From Bacteroidota bacterium (GTDB lineage: Bacteria; Bacteroidota; Bacteroidia; NS11-12g; UBA955), in the NCBI GenBank assembly GCA_947450015.1, contig CANFUB010000175.1, forward strand, positions 1-5,834: 5,834 nt of DNA, written 5' to 3'. The notes beneath the pieces are model-generated. The model did not search any database, had not been told where the DNA came from, and saw nothing but the letters and a program-made list of their open reading frames with translations. Every line of letters starts with the position of its first letter. Within the stretch, counting starts at the first letter, position 1. This document shows, in pieces, positions 1 through 5,834 of this stretch. A program made the translations under genes and the position numbers.

Positions 1-35
1 TTTACGATGATTTTCACTCAGGTTCTATTGCATAA
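1..35 (+). CDS. Possible C-terminal end of an upstream gene (partial)
   Basis: Reading from base 3, the frame gives YDDFHSGSIA and then two stops in a row (TAA at 33-35, TAG at 36-38). The residue mix is compatible with a real protein end, and a rightward gene ending here would fit the direction of the next genes. Ten codons are far too few to name a family or to prove coding. An equally weak alternative is a leftward gene whose GTG start would lie at 17-15 (reading MKIIV). Neither can be settled inside the window. Confidence 0.2.
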   Translation, partial: YDDFHSGSIA

Positions 36-50
36 TAGACAATTTCCCCT

Positions 51-102
51 TTGGTGGCCATTCGCCATCAATAAAAAAACAAACGCCTGTAACCATTCAG
101 GC
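51..102. other. Two small inverted repeats upstream of the Cys-rich gene
   Basis: The first is TTGGTGGC (51-58) against GCCATCAA (64-71), an 8-bp stem with one G-T wobble and a 5-base loop. The second is GCCTG (85-89) against CAGGC (98-102) with an 8-base loop. Neither is followed by a T-run on the plus strand. On the minus strand the second one is followed by a T-rich run (73-84), so it resembles a weak leftward terminator, although no leftward gene ends there. They could fold in the 5' leader of the gene at 134, or be chance. No Bacteroidota promoter (TAnnTTTG with an upstream TTTG) was found in 1-133. Confidence 0.3.
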
Positions 103-133
103 TCAACAAATAACAAAATAAAATAACATCAAA

Positions 134-328
134 ATGAAAAAGAAAATAATTGTATTGGCTACTTTAGCCATCGTTGCTACTACTAGCGCTATCTATGCTT
201 ACTCAACTTCAAACAAATCATCTTGCAATGGCTCATGCTGCGGTTCAGATAAATGCGAAGTTGCTTGCTCATGCGACAATTCTTGCTCAGGTACCGACTG
301 TGAGTGCGGTTGTTCTTGCTGCAAATAA
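134..328 (+). CDS. Small exported cysteine-rich protein, metallothionein-like
   Basis: This is a 64-residue protein of no family I can name. Residues 1-22 form a typical signal peptide: KKK at 2-4, a hydrophobic core, and a likely signal peptidase I site after Ala22 (AIYA). The mature part is almost free of hydrophobic residues and holds 12 Cys among residues 31-64, at 31, 35, 36, 41, 45, 47, 51, 56, 58, 60, 62 and 63, with C-C, C-x-C and C-x3-C spacing and many Ser, Gly, Asp and Asn. That pattern is typical of metal-thiolate binding, but classical metallothioneins are cytosolic and this one appears exported. It sits 77 bp before mbnP-mbnH, which suggests copper, though a terminator separates them. 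The ATG at 134 is the only start that gives a signal peptide. Alternatives are a precursor of a modified metal-binding peptide, as in the bufferin or HvfA type, or a disulfide-rich structural peptide. The coding call is firm; the function is inferred. Confidence 0.8.
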   Translation: MKKKIIVLATLAIVATTSAIYAYSTSNKSSCNGSCCGSDKCEVACSCDNSCSGTDCECGCSCCK

Positions 329-341
329 ATAATCTAAATAT

Positions 342-385
342 AAAGAACGAATGCTTGTATCAAATCAAGTGTTCGTTCTTTTTTT
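342..385 (+). terminator. Strong rho-independent terminator after the Cys-rich gene
   Basis: A 16-bp stem (342-357 with 366-381, including two adjacent G-T wobbles) with the 8-base loop TATCAAAT is followed by a T-run at 379-385. It begins 13 bases after the stop codon at 326-328 and ends only 20 bases before the mbnP ATG. It should end most transcripts of the Cys-rich gene. Confidence 0.9.
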
Positions 386-405
386 AATTCCTATAAATAG
401 AAAAA

Positions 406-1170
406 ATGAACTTAATTAAATATACAAGTTTGGCATTTATTGCCATCACAGCGCTTACCGCCTGTAAAGAAAAAACCACCGAAGCACCTACTAAAGTAAC
501 GCCACCTACTGCCAATGTCGATTTATTATTCAGCAACGAAGTTGATGGTCAAGCCCTTGAATTCGGTCAACTGAAATACACCAATGCCGCTGGCAATCTC
601 TACCAAGTCGATTTATTAAAATACTATGTCACCAATGTAAAACTAGTAAAGGCCGACAGCACTTTTATCAATTTAGAAAATTACGATTTAATCAATGCTG
701 CCGATCCTAGTACTTGCGTTGTGAATGGTTTGAACATTCCGAATGGCACGTATACCAAAATTGTTTTCAATATTGGATTACCCCAAGACCGCAACCATAC
801 AGGCGCGCAAGATGGCGACCTTGAGCCTGCTAAAGGCATGATATGGGATTGGAATACAGGTTATGTTTTCTTCAAACATGAAGGCAAATTTAAAAACAGC
901 GCCAACCAAACCAAATCCTTGGTTTTCCATTTTGCCACTGATCGCGCTTTCACCATTGTTGAAATGCCTTTGAGCACACCATTGGTTGTTAATGGTATCG
1001 ACAAAAAAGTGTACTTGAAATTCAATTTAAATAAATTATATACCACACCTAGCAATGTTGATTTCAATGTCGATTACGACCGTCAATCAAGCAGTAACAT
1101 GGACTTCCCTTGGTTAGACAATTTGAAATTGAGTTTCTACGATGCCTTTATTTTTGATCGCATTGAGTAA
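406..1170 (+). CDS. mbnP: MbnP family copper-binding lipoprotein
   Basis: The protein has 254 residues. A lipoprotein signal peptide ends in the lipobox LTAC, with Cys20 as the lipidated residue, so the mature protein is membrane-anchored on the outer face of a membrane. After a short Thr/Pro/Lys-rich linker, the MbnP-like beta domain begins near residue 37 (VDLLFSNEVDG) and fills the rest. Family landmarks are the YxNxxGxxYxVxxLKYYVTNV-like stretch around residues 58-80 and the block GMIWDWNTGY (144-153). Proteins of this family bind copper, and in studied members a tryptophan is oxidised to kynurenine by the MbnH partner. Trp147, Trp149 and Trp236 are the only Trp residues and so the candidates. 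His131, His158 and His175 are the only His residues and are possible metal ligands. The stop codon overlaps the mbnH start by one base, which indicates one operon and coupled translation. The family call is confident; the modified Trp is inferred. Confidence 0.88.
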   Translation: MNLIKYTSLAFIAITALTACKEKTTEAPTKVTPPTANVDLLFSNEVDGQALEFGQLKYTNAAGNLYQVDLLKYYVTNVKLVKADSTFINLENYDLINAADPSTCVVNGLNIPNGTYTKIVFNIGLPQDRNHTGAQDGDLEPAKGMIWDWNTGYVFFKHEGKFKNSANQTKSLVFHFATDRAFTIVEMPLSTPLVVNGIDKKVYLKFNLNKLYTTPSNVDFNVDYDRQSSSNMDFPWLDNLKLSFYDAFIFDRIE

Positions 1171-2231
1171 TGAATAAGCTTCACAAATTAAGTTTAGCAA
1201 TATTACTTAGTTTAGTTTTTATTGTTTTTCTCATTGGTTGTAAAAAGGAAACGCCAACACCCGAAACGCTTGCTGGCCTAACCCCTTATGTATTGCAAAT
1301 TCCAAGCAGTTTGCCGCCCATGGTAATTCCTGCTAGCAATCCAATGACAGAAGAAGGTGTTGCTTTAGGAAAGCAATTGTTTTTCGATCCTATTTTATCA
1401 GGAGACAATACGATGGCGTGTGCGAATTGTCATAAGCAATCATTTGCCTTTAGCGATAGTAACGTTCAATTCAGTATGGGCATCGACAAATTACCTGGCA
1501 CAAGAAATGCGATGCCATTGATAAATTTAGGCTATCAAAAACAATTCTTCTGGGATGGTGGCGCAGCCGATTTAGAATCGCAGGTAATTGGTCCTATTCA
1601 AAACCCTGTTGAGATGCATGAAAATTTAAACAATGTATTAGCCGAATTAAATGCACATCCTACTTATCCTGCTTTGTTTAAAAAAGTGTTTGGTGCCGAT
1701 AAAATTGGCACTGCTATGGTGATGAAAGCCATTGCGCAATATGAGCGCACACTGATTTCGGGCAATAGCAAATACGACCAAGTAAAGGCGGGTAATGCGA
1801 GCTTTACACCCCAAGAGCAAAGAGGCATGAATTGGTATGTGGATATGAAAAAAGGCGATTGTGCACATTGCCATGTATTAGGCAGTACGTTCAGTGATTT
1901 TGAATACCGCAACACTGGCTTAGATAGTATTCCAGTTGATAAAGGAAGAGGCAGAATTACGCTGAATCCAACAGATGATGGTAAATTCAAAACACCATCG
2001 TTAAGGAACATTGCACTAACCGCACCTTATATGCACGATGGGCGTTTTAAAACATTAGAAGAATGCATTCAGCATTACAATGTAGGTTTTAAATACACTG
2101 CTAATCTAGACCCCAATTTAGACAACATAAAGAAAGGCCGTTTAAATCCAGCCGATGTACAAGACATCATTGCCTTCTTAAACACCTTAACAGATACCGA
2201 ATTTATTAGCAATCCTAAATTCAAAAAATAG
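1170..2231 (+). CDS. mbnH: MbnH-like diheme cytochrome c peroxidase family lipoprotein
   Basis: The protein has 353 residues and starts with a lipoprotein signal peptide (lipobox LIGC, Cys24), placing it in the same compartment as MbnP. It has the two c-type heme sites of the CcpA/MauG family: CANCH at 84-88 and CAHCH at 231-235. Other family marks are FFWDGG with Trp128, which corresponds to the Trp between the hemes, then the block GPIQNPVEMH (141-150) with Glu148, and TAPYMHDGRF around Tyr287. In MauG and MbnH a Tyr serves as an axial heme ligand; whether Tyr287 does so needs an alignment. A plain diheme peroxidase reduces hydrogen peroxide. Here the adjacent mbnP and the one-base overlap (TAATG) favour the MbnH role, which is peroxide-driven oxidation of a Trp in MbnP. 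The length matches the family and no key motif is missing. Naming it MbnH rather than a generic peroxidase depends mainly on context. Confidence 0.87.
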   Translation: MNKLHKLSLAILLSLVFIVFLIGCKKETPTPETLAGLTPYVLQIPSSLPPMVIPASNPMTEEGVALGKQLFFDPILSGDNTMACANCHKQSFAFSDSNVQFSMGIDKLPGTRNAMPLINLGYQKQFFWDGGAADLESQVIGPIQNPVEMHENLNNVLAELNAHPTYPALFKKVFGADKIGTAMVMKAIAQYERTLISGNSKYDQVKAGNASFTPQEQRGMNWYVDMKKGDCAHCHVLGSTFSDFEYRNTGLDSIPVDKGRGRITLNPTDDGKFKTPSLRNIALTAPYMHDGRFKTLEECIQHYNVGFKYTANLDPNLDNIKKGRLNPADVQDIIAFLNTLTDTEFISNPKFKK

Positions 2232-2249
2232 GATTTCAATCCCAATATC

Positions 2250-2296
2250 AAACCACAGATTTATCTCAAGTCAACAGATAAGTTTGTGGTTTTTTT
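2250..2296 (+). terminator. Strong rho-independent terminator after mbnH
   Basis: A 17-bp stem (2250-2266 with 2276-2292, two G-T wobbles) with a 9-base loop is followed by the T-run 2290-2296. It starts 18 bases after the mbnH stop and closes the mbnP-mbnH operon before the convergent dehydrogenase gene. In the rest of the gap (2297-2375) I see no gene and no clear leftward terminator for the dehydrogenase. Confidence 0.9.
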
Positions 2297-2375
2297 GTGG
2301 GTGTATTGTTTAAAAATTAGACGGGATAACAAATGCCTCCATCCCCTCAACAACCATTAACCTAATAACCTATAA

Positions 2376-3140
2376 CTATTTCCTATTAATAACCCCCGCC
2401 ATTGGCTGTGCCGTTGGCATAATCGTCATTTCATTGATGTTGACATGTGGTGGTCTGTTTAGCATAAACCAAACAGCTTCTGCTACATCATTGGCTACCA
2501 AATTTTCGAAGCCTTCGTACACTGTTTTTGCCCTTGCCTCATCGCCTTCAAAACGCACGATAGAAAACTCTGTTTCGACTGCACCTGGATGAATGGCTGA
2601 CACTTTAATTGGATACTTACTCAAATCTAAACGCATGCTGCGGTTCAAGGCATCGACTGCATGCTTAGTGGCGCAATACACATTGCCATTGGCATACACT
2701 TCTTTTCCAGCAATACTACCTACATTTACAATGTGTCCTTTTTTATGTTGAATCATGTAAGGCACAATGTTTCTTGTGACATATAATAAGCCTTTCAAAT
2801 TTGTATCAATCATGGTATCCCAATGGTCGACATTGCCATTTTCAAAAGACGACAAACCCATGGCCAAACCTGCATTGTTAATTAATACATCAATGGCTTG
2901 CCAATGCTCGGGTAAAGCAGCAAATGCCGATTCAACTGCTTGGCGATTTCTGACATCGAGTGTCAATGTTAAAATAGTTGTTGCATATTTATTTTCTAAA
3001 TTGACTTTTAATTCTTCAAGTCTTTCTGTTCTTCGTCCTGTTAAAATTAACTGGAAGTTATTAGCAGCCAGCAACTCTGCACAGGCTTTACCTATTCCTG
3101 AAGTTGCACCCGTAATCAAAGCAATTGGTTTTGTGTTCAT
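2376..3140 (-). CDS. YdfG-like NADP-dependent short-chain dehydrogenase (SDR)
   Basis: The protein has 254 residues, the normal size for a classical SDR. Nucleotide-binding motif TGATSGIG lies at 10-17, Arg36-Arg37 after beta-strand 2 favour NADP(H), Asp62 is in the LDV motif, and NNAG is at 88-91. The catalytic set is complete: Asn114, Ser142, Tyr155 and Lys159 (YCATK). The C-terminal part, with HVNINEMTIMP near residues 231-241, closely resembles E. coli YdfG, which oxidises 3-hydroxy acids such as L-allo-threonine and serine and reduces malonic semialdehyde. It is a soluble cytosolic oxidoreductase. The frame stays open upstream to a possible start at 3242, but those 34 extra residues are not SDR-like and would overlap rnz, so the ATG at 3140 is chosen. 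It diverges from rnz and converges on mbnH. The family is certain; the exact substrate is inferred. Confidence 0.93.
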   Translation of the reverse strand: MNTKPIALITGATSGIGKACAELLAANNFQLILTGRRTERLEELKVNLENKYATTILTLTLDVRNRQAVESAFAALPEHWQAIDVLINNAGLAMGLSSFENGNVDHWDTMIDTNLKGLLYVTRNIVPYMIQHKKGHIVNVGSIAGKEVYANGNVYCATKHAVDALNRSMRLDLSKYPIKVSAIHPGAVETEFSIVRFEGDEARAKTVYEGFENLVANDVAEAVWFMLNRPPHVNINEMTIMPTAQPMAGVINRK

Positions 3141-3147
3141 TCTTGGG

Positions 3148-3155
3148 CAAAAATA
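3148..3155 (-). promoter_or_regulatory. Possible -7 box for the SDR gene
   Basis: On the minus strand this reads TATTTTTG, a full match to the Bacteroidota -7 consensus TAnnTTTG. It lies just 7 bases upstream of the ATG at 3140, which would give a very short or absent leader. No TTTG element is present at the expected -33 distance, so the call is weak. Confidence 0.27.
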
Positions 3156-3159
3156 ATGA

Positions 3160-3173
3160 TTTTTTTTTGGGGG
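3160..3173. repeat. T9G5 homopolymer tract in the divergent intergenic gap
   Basis: Nine T (3160-3168) followed by five G (3169-3173) lie in the 79-bp gap between the divergent SDR gene and rnz. If the TATTTTTG box at 3148-3155 is real, the tract falls in the spacer upstream of it. The tract is directly visible; any regulatory role is a guess. Confidence 0.5.
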
Positions 3174-3219
3174 ATACGCGTAAAAAAATTGTATTAAAGT
3201 GATAAACTTGCATAAAATT

Positions 3220-4203
3220 ATGTCAGCACCTGAACTATACATACTCGGTTCGAGCAGCGCAACGCCTACAAGAGATCGAAATCCCAGTGCACAGATTCTG
3301 AAATTCGGTCATGATAAAATCATGATTGATTGTGGCGAGGGCACTCAAATGCGCTTGATACAACTCGGCATTCGCCATACTGGCTTAGATTATATTTGTA
3401 TCAGTCATTTGCATGGCGATCATTATTACGGTCTTATTGGCCTAATCTCTTCAATGAATTTAATGGGCCGCAAAACAGCCTTGCATATCATTGGTCCACC
3501 ATCGCTTAAACAAATTATACTTTTACAATTACAAGAAGGTGGCAAGCAACCTGAATTCGAATTAATATTCTATCCTACCAATCCGAATGAAACTGAATTT
3601 ATTTTAAAAACAAAGCATTTTGAATTGCATTCTTTTCCTTTGAAACATCAAATTCATTGCACTGGATTTATTTTAAAAGAAGCCCCAAAAGAACGCTCCT
3701 TACATGTCGAAAACATAGAGCAATACCAAGTGCCCATCACATTTTTTAAAAACATCAAAGCGGGCGAAGATTTTGTGAATCCCCAAGGTGAAACCATTTC
3801 TTATAAGCTATTAAGTTACGACCCTAAACCATCGCATAGTTATGCCTATTGTAGTGATACTATTTTCGATTTAGACATTGTACAATACGTTAAAAATTGT
3901 ACAGTCTTATACCATGAAGCCACCTATCTAGAAGCACTTCAAGAAAAAGCGGCAGAGCGTTTTCATAGCACAGCCAAGGAGGCTGGTATTATTGCCGAAA
4001 AAGCCAATGTTGGCCATTTATTAATTGGTCATTTTTCTTCGCGTTACGATAATTTAGAACCTTTGTTAATTGAAGCACAAACAGTTTTTCAACGCACAGC
4101 ACTCGCATTGGAAGGTTTGAAATTTAACATTGAACCGAATGCAAGCTCGGAGCCAGCTGTTAAGCCAAGTGTGGAATTGAACCAGTTGGTCAATTTAAAT
4201 TAA
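3220..4203 (+). CDS. rnz: Ribonuclease Z (tRNA 3'-end endonuclease)
   Basis: This metallo-beta-lactamase-fold endonuclease removes the 3' trailer from precursor tRNAs in the cytosol. The protein has 327 residues from the ATG at 3220. It opens with the family's typical strand LYILGSSSATPT and RNPSAQ. The zinc site is complete: His63, His65, Asp67 and His68 in SHLHGDH, then His143, Asp213 and His271 (GHFSSRY). The stretch around residues 160-195, between His143 and Asp213, matches the usual linker that carries the tRNA-binding arm region in such enzymes. A GTG at 3199 in the same frame would add seven residues (MINLHKI); the ATG start is preferred because RNase Z proteins usually begin right before the LxILGSSS strand. 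The last 25 or so residues are a low-complexity tail (Ser, Pro, Val, Asn) past the core. The gene diverges from the SDR gene and precedes the OmpA-family gene by 60 bp. Confidence 0.95.
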   Translation: MSAPELYILGSSSATPTRDRNPSAQILKFGHDKIMIDCGEGTQMRLIQLGIRHTGLDYICISHLHGDHYYGLIGLISSMNLMGRKTALHIIGPPSLKQIILLQLQEGGKQPEFELIFYPTNPNETEFILKTKHFELHSFPLKHQIHCTGFILKEAPKERSLHVENIEQYQVPITFFKNIKAGEDFVNPQGETISYKLLSYDPKPSHSYAYCSDTIFDLDIVQYVKNCTVLYHEATYLEALQEKAAERFHSTAKEAGIIAEKANVGHLLIGHFSSRYDNLEPLLIEAQTVFQRTALALEGLKFNIEPNASSEPAVKPSVELNQLVNLN

Positions 4204-4212
4204 TTTTTTTTC
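4175..4212 (+). terminator. Possible weak terminator at the end of rnz
   Basis: AATTGA-A-CC (4175-4183) can pair with GGTCAATT (4188-4195) around the loop AGTT, with one bulged A. T8 follows at 4205-4212. The hairpin lies inside the last rnz codons and is separated from the T-run by nine bases, which is atypical, so termination would be partial at best. Confidence 0.3.
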
Positions 4213-4225
4213 CTCTTTTGGTTAT

Positions 4226-4288
4226 GAATACTAATTAATCATTTTATGCGTTGTACCTCTAAAATGATTAGATTCTACATAAGTATTC
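4226..4288. repeat. Nested inverted repeat over the OmpA-family gene start
   Basis: The inner arms are a perfect 11-bp match, TAATCATTTTA (4236-4246) and TAAAATGATTA (4260-4270), with a 13-base loop. The outer arms are a perfect 7-bp match, GAATACT (4226-4232) and AGTATTC (4282-4288), separated from the inner arms by 3 and 11 bases. The right inner arm contains the ATG at 4264, and the last base of the left inner arm is the A of another in-frame ATG (4246). No T-run follows it, so it is not an intrinsic terminator. It may be an RNA hairpin that limits translation, a binding site for a dimeric regulator, or a by-product of AT-rich sequence. Confidence 0.55.
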
Positions 4289-5834
4289 TATTATTCTCCA
4301 TTTCCATTTCAGCCCAAGCCCAGAGCGATTGTCAGTTCGATAGCGATGGTAATTGCATTGCAAAAGGAAAGGTAAAACAAATCACACACAAAACTACTTA
4401 TGGTGGCAAATATACCACCACTGTGCGCATAGGTAATTGGCAATTGTTTAATGTTGATGGTATCAAAAAAGCCGTCGGTGAATACGAATACGCCAATGAA
4501 TCTTCTACCAAAAGTGGTGAGTGGCTATACTATTCAGATGAATCGGTTTTACTATTTAAACGTTGGTATGTGAATGGCATGGTACAAAAAACGCAATTCA
4601 TCGACAGTGGTTATTTTGCACATGAAAGCGATACCTTATACATTGTTGCCGATAGTATGGGCAATTTAAATGTAGTAGAAAAAAAAGGCCAACTCAAATA
4701 CAAATACAGCACCACCCCAAATCAATTACTAAGTGGCGACCCAGGTGTTTTTGCAAAGCCAGAAAAAATAGATGCTTTTGAGAATGTGCGTTTAACCGAT
4801 GATGAATTTTTACAAGCCTACCCCATTCTTAATTCTGCCATTAAAATAAAACGCTGGGCTGTCGGCAATCCGCTCAATTTAATTAACAATCCCGATTTTG
4901 AAATGAGCGAGAGTAAAACACCCGATGGCCATACTGCGCAAATAAGATTCGATGACGACCCTTATGCAAAGTACTGGGGCTCGGCCAATGAAACCCCCGA
5001 TATTTTTCACAACGAAAACAATTGTTATGCCGGCTACCGCGTATATGGTGTTAACTATGAAGTGTTGCGCAATGAATTAAAGTCGCCCTTAAAAGCAGGT
5101 GTTACCTACAACATGCAATTCAAATTGAAGTTAAAAGACCGAAACACATTTGCAGTGAATGGTGTAGGCGTTACCTTGAGTAAAAATATCATGTCTTTTA
5201 AATACAATTTTGAAGCCATCAAAAACGGTGTTGTATTACAAACACACAAAGATTTGCCTTTAGGCTGTCGTGGCCAGTGGATGGTTATCTCTGGCAGTTT
5301 TGTAGCTACAGGAGGTGAGCGTTACTTATACATCGGCAATTTTACTGCTGATAGAGATTTAGTATTAACCCCTGTTGACAAGACCTCCGACCGCTATCCA
5401 GATGAGATTTATTATTACATCGATGATGTTGTTTTAATGGAACAAGCAGAAGGTGTTGAATGGCCATGCAATGTGCAAGGTTGCGACTTAAAATACGATT
5501 TAAAAGATACTGGTGCAGAGATTGAACCAACCGCTCCTGTTAATACTTTTTATACTTCGCCACAAGTTGGACAAACATTGGTATTGCGCAATATTCAATT
5601 CGAAACAGATAAGTGGGAATTACTCGAAGGCTCTTTCGAAACCTTGGATAGCTTGGTGGGATTGATGCGACAATATCCAAACATGAAAGTAGAAATTAGT
5701 GGGCATACCGACAACAAGGGCAATGTCAAAAACAACGAAACACTTTCTGTCAACAGGGCTTTTGCAGTAGTTACCTACTTAATGGATTTAGGCATAGAAG
5801 AAGACCGCTTAAATTATAAAGGCATGGGGCAAAA
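4264..5834 (+). CDS. Exported OmpA-family protein, C-terminus cut by the window edge
   Basis: The frame is open from 4264 to the right edge: 523 full codons without a stop. Residues 1-19 form a signal peptide with likely cleavage after AQA. Residues about 57-110 hold MORN-like units (GNWQLFNVDG, SGEWLYYSDE, RWYVNG). Residues about 205-415 start with NLINNPDFE and continue with a pattern (TPDIF, a YEVLRNELKSPLKAG-like stretch, a late IDDVVL strand) seen in beta-sandwich domains of Bacteroidota OmpA proteins. After a linker with Cys402 and Cys407, the OmpA-like peptidoglycan-binding domain starts near residue 440 (LRNIQFETD). Asp483 in SGHTD and Arg498 in NRA have the 15-residue spacing of the known diaminopimelate-binding pair. 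The protein probably ties the outer membrane or a surface structure to peptidoglycan. An in-frame ATG at 4246 would add six residues (MRCTSK) and also leaves a plausible signal peptide, so the start is uncertain. Confidence 0.88.
   Translation, partial: MIRFYISILLFSISISAQAQSDCQFDSDGNCIAKGKVKQITHKTTYGGKYTTTVRIGNWQLFNVDGIKKAVGEYEYANESSTKSGEWLYYSDESVLLFKRWYVNGMVQKTQFIDSGYFAHESDTLYIVADSMGNLNVVEKKGQLKYKYSTTPNQLLSGDPGVFAKPEKIDAFENVRLTDDEFLQAYPILNSAIKIKRWAVGNPLNLINNPDFEMSESKTPDGHTAQIRFDDDPYAKYWGSANETPDIFHNENNCYAGYRVYGVNYEVLRNELKSPLKAGVTYNMQFKLKLKDRNTFAVNGVGVTLSKNIMSFKYNFEAIKNGVVLQTHKDLPLGCRGQWMVISGSFVATGGERYLYIGNFTADRDLVLTPVDKTSDRYPDEIYYYIDDVVLMEQAEGVEWPCNVQGCDLKYDLKDTGAEIEPTAPVNTFYTSPQVGQTLVLRNIQFETDKWELLEGSFETLDSLVGLMRQYPNMKVEISGHTDNKGNVKNNETLSVNRAFAVVTYLMDLGIEEDRLNYKGMGQ

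Noticed and set aside
134..328. Methanobactin precursor (mbnA) identity for the small Cys-rich gene
   Set aside because: Methanobactin precursors are about 20-35 residues with few Cys and no Sec signal peptide, and no mbnB or mbnC is present in the window.
861..1067. Minus-strand open frame inside mbnP
   Set aside because: It is antisense to a well-supported MbnP gene and its product has no recognisable motif or signal; it is a by-product of the coding strand.
1647..2011. Two overlapping minus-strand open frames inside mbnH
   Set aside because: They lie opposite the second heme region of mbnH, have unusual residue composition and no family features.
2358..2373. Tandem TAACCTAA/TAACCTAT repeat near the 3' end of the SDR gene
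   Set aside because: Only two 8-base copies in AT-rich intergenic DNA, with no partner repeat elsewhere in the window; likely chance.
2767..3156. Plus-strand open frame opposite the SDR gene
   Set aside because: The SDR frame has every catalytic motif, while this frame reads as an unstructured antisense translation.
3141..3242. N-terminal extension of the SDR gene to a start at 3242
   Set aside because: The extra 34 residues carry no SDR feature and would run into the rnz coding region; the ATG at 3140 sits directly before the nucleotide-binding strand.
5342..5530. Minus-strand open frame opposite the OmpA-family gene
   Set aside because: The plus strand is continuously open here with clear domain features; this short frame has none.
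1..5834. CRISPR array, tRNA or rRNA gene, insertion sequence or attachment site
   Set aside because: No spaced direct repeats, cloverleaf sequence, transposase motif or terminal repeat pair was seen on either strand.

Overview
The window looks like chromosomal DNA of a Bacteroidota species. The DNA is AT-rich, starts are preceded by A/T-rich stretches without a clear Shine-Dalgarno sequence, and lipoprotein and OmpA-type envelope genes have the look of that phylum. The genus cannot be told from the sequence.

Left part (1-2296): a likely copper or metal-handling block, read rightward. A 64-residue exported protein with 12 cysteines in its last 34 residues (134-328) is followed by a strong intrinsic terminator (342-385). 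Next comes a two-gene operon, mbnP-mbnH (406-2231), whose genes overlap by one base (TAATG). MbnP-family proteins are exported copper-binding proteins. MbnH-family proteins are MauG-like diheme enzymes known to oxidise a tryptophan of their MbnP partner to kynurenine. Both products here have lipoprotein signal peptides, so they probably meet at the envelope. A second strong terminator (2250-2296) closes the operon. No methanobactin biosynthesis gene (mbnA, mbnB, mbnC) is visible.

Middle part (2376-4203): ordinary housekeeping genes. A leftward YdfG-like short-chain dehydrogenase (2376-3140) and a rightward ribonuclease Z (3220-4203) diverge from a 79-bp gap that contains a T9G5 homopolymer tract.

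Right part (4204-5834): a long inverted repeat (4226-4288) covers the start of a large exported OmpA-family protein. This gene is cut by the right edge after 523 codons. It carries a signal peptide, a MORN-like region, a probable beta-sandwich domain and the start of an OmpA-like peptidoglycan-binding domain.

The observation most worth following is the exported cysteine-rich protein next to mbnP-mbnH. It could be a third, undescribed part of an envelope copper-binding module, possibly a metallothionein-like buffer or a modified-peptide precursor. The link rests on proximity and cysteine content only.
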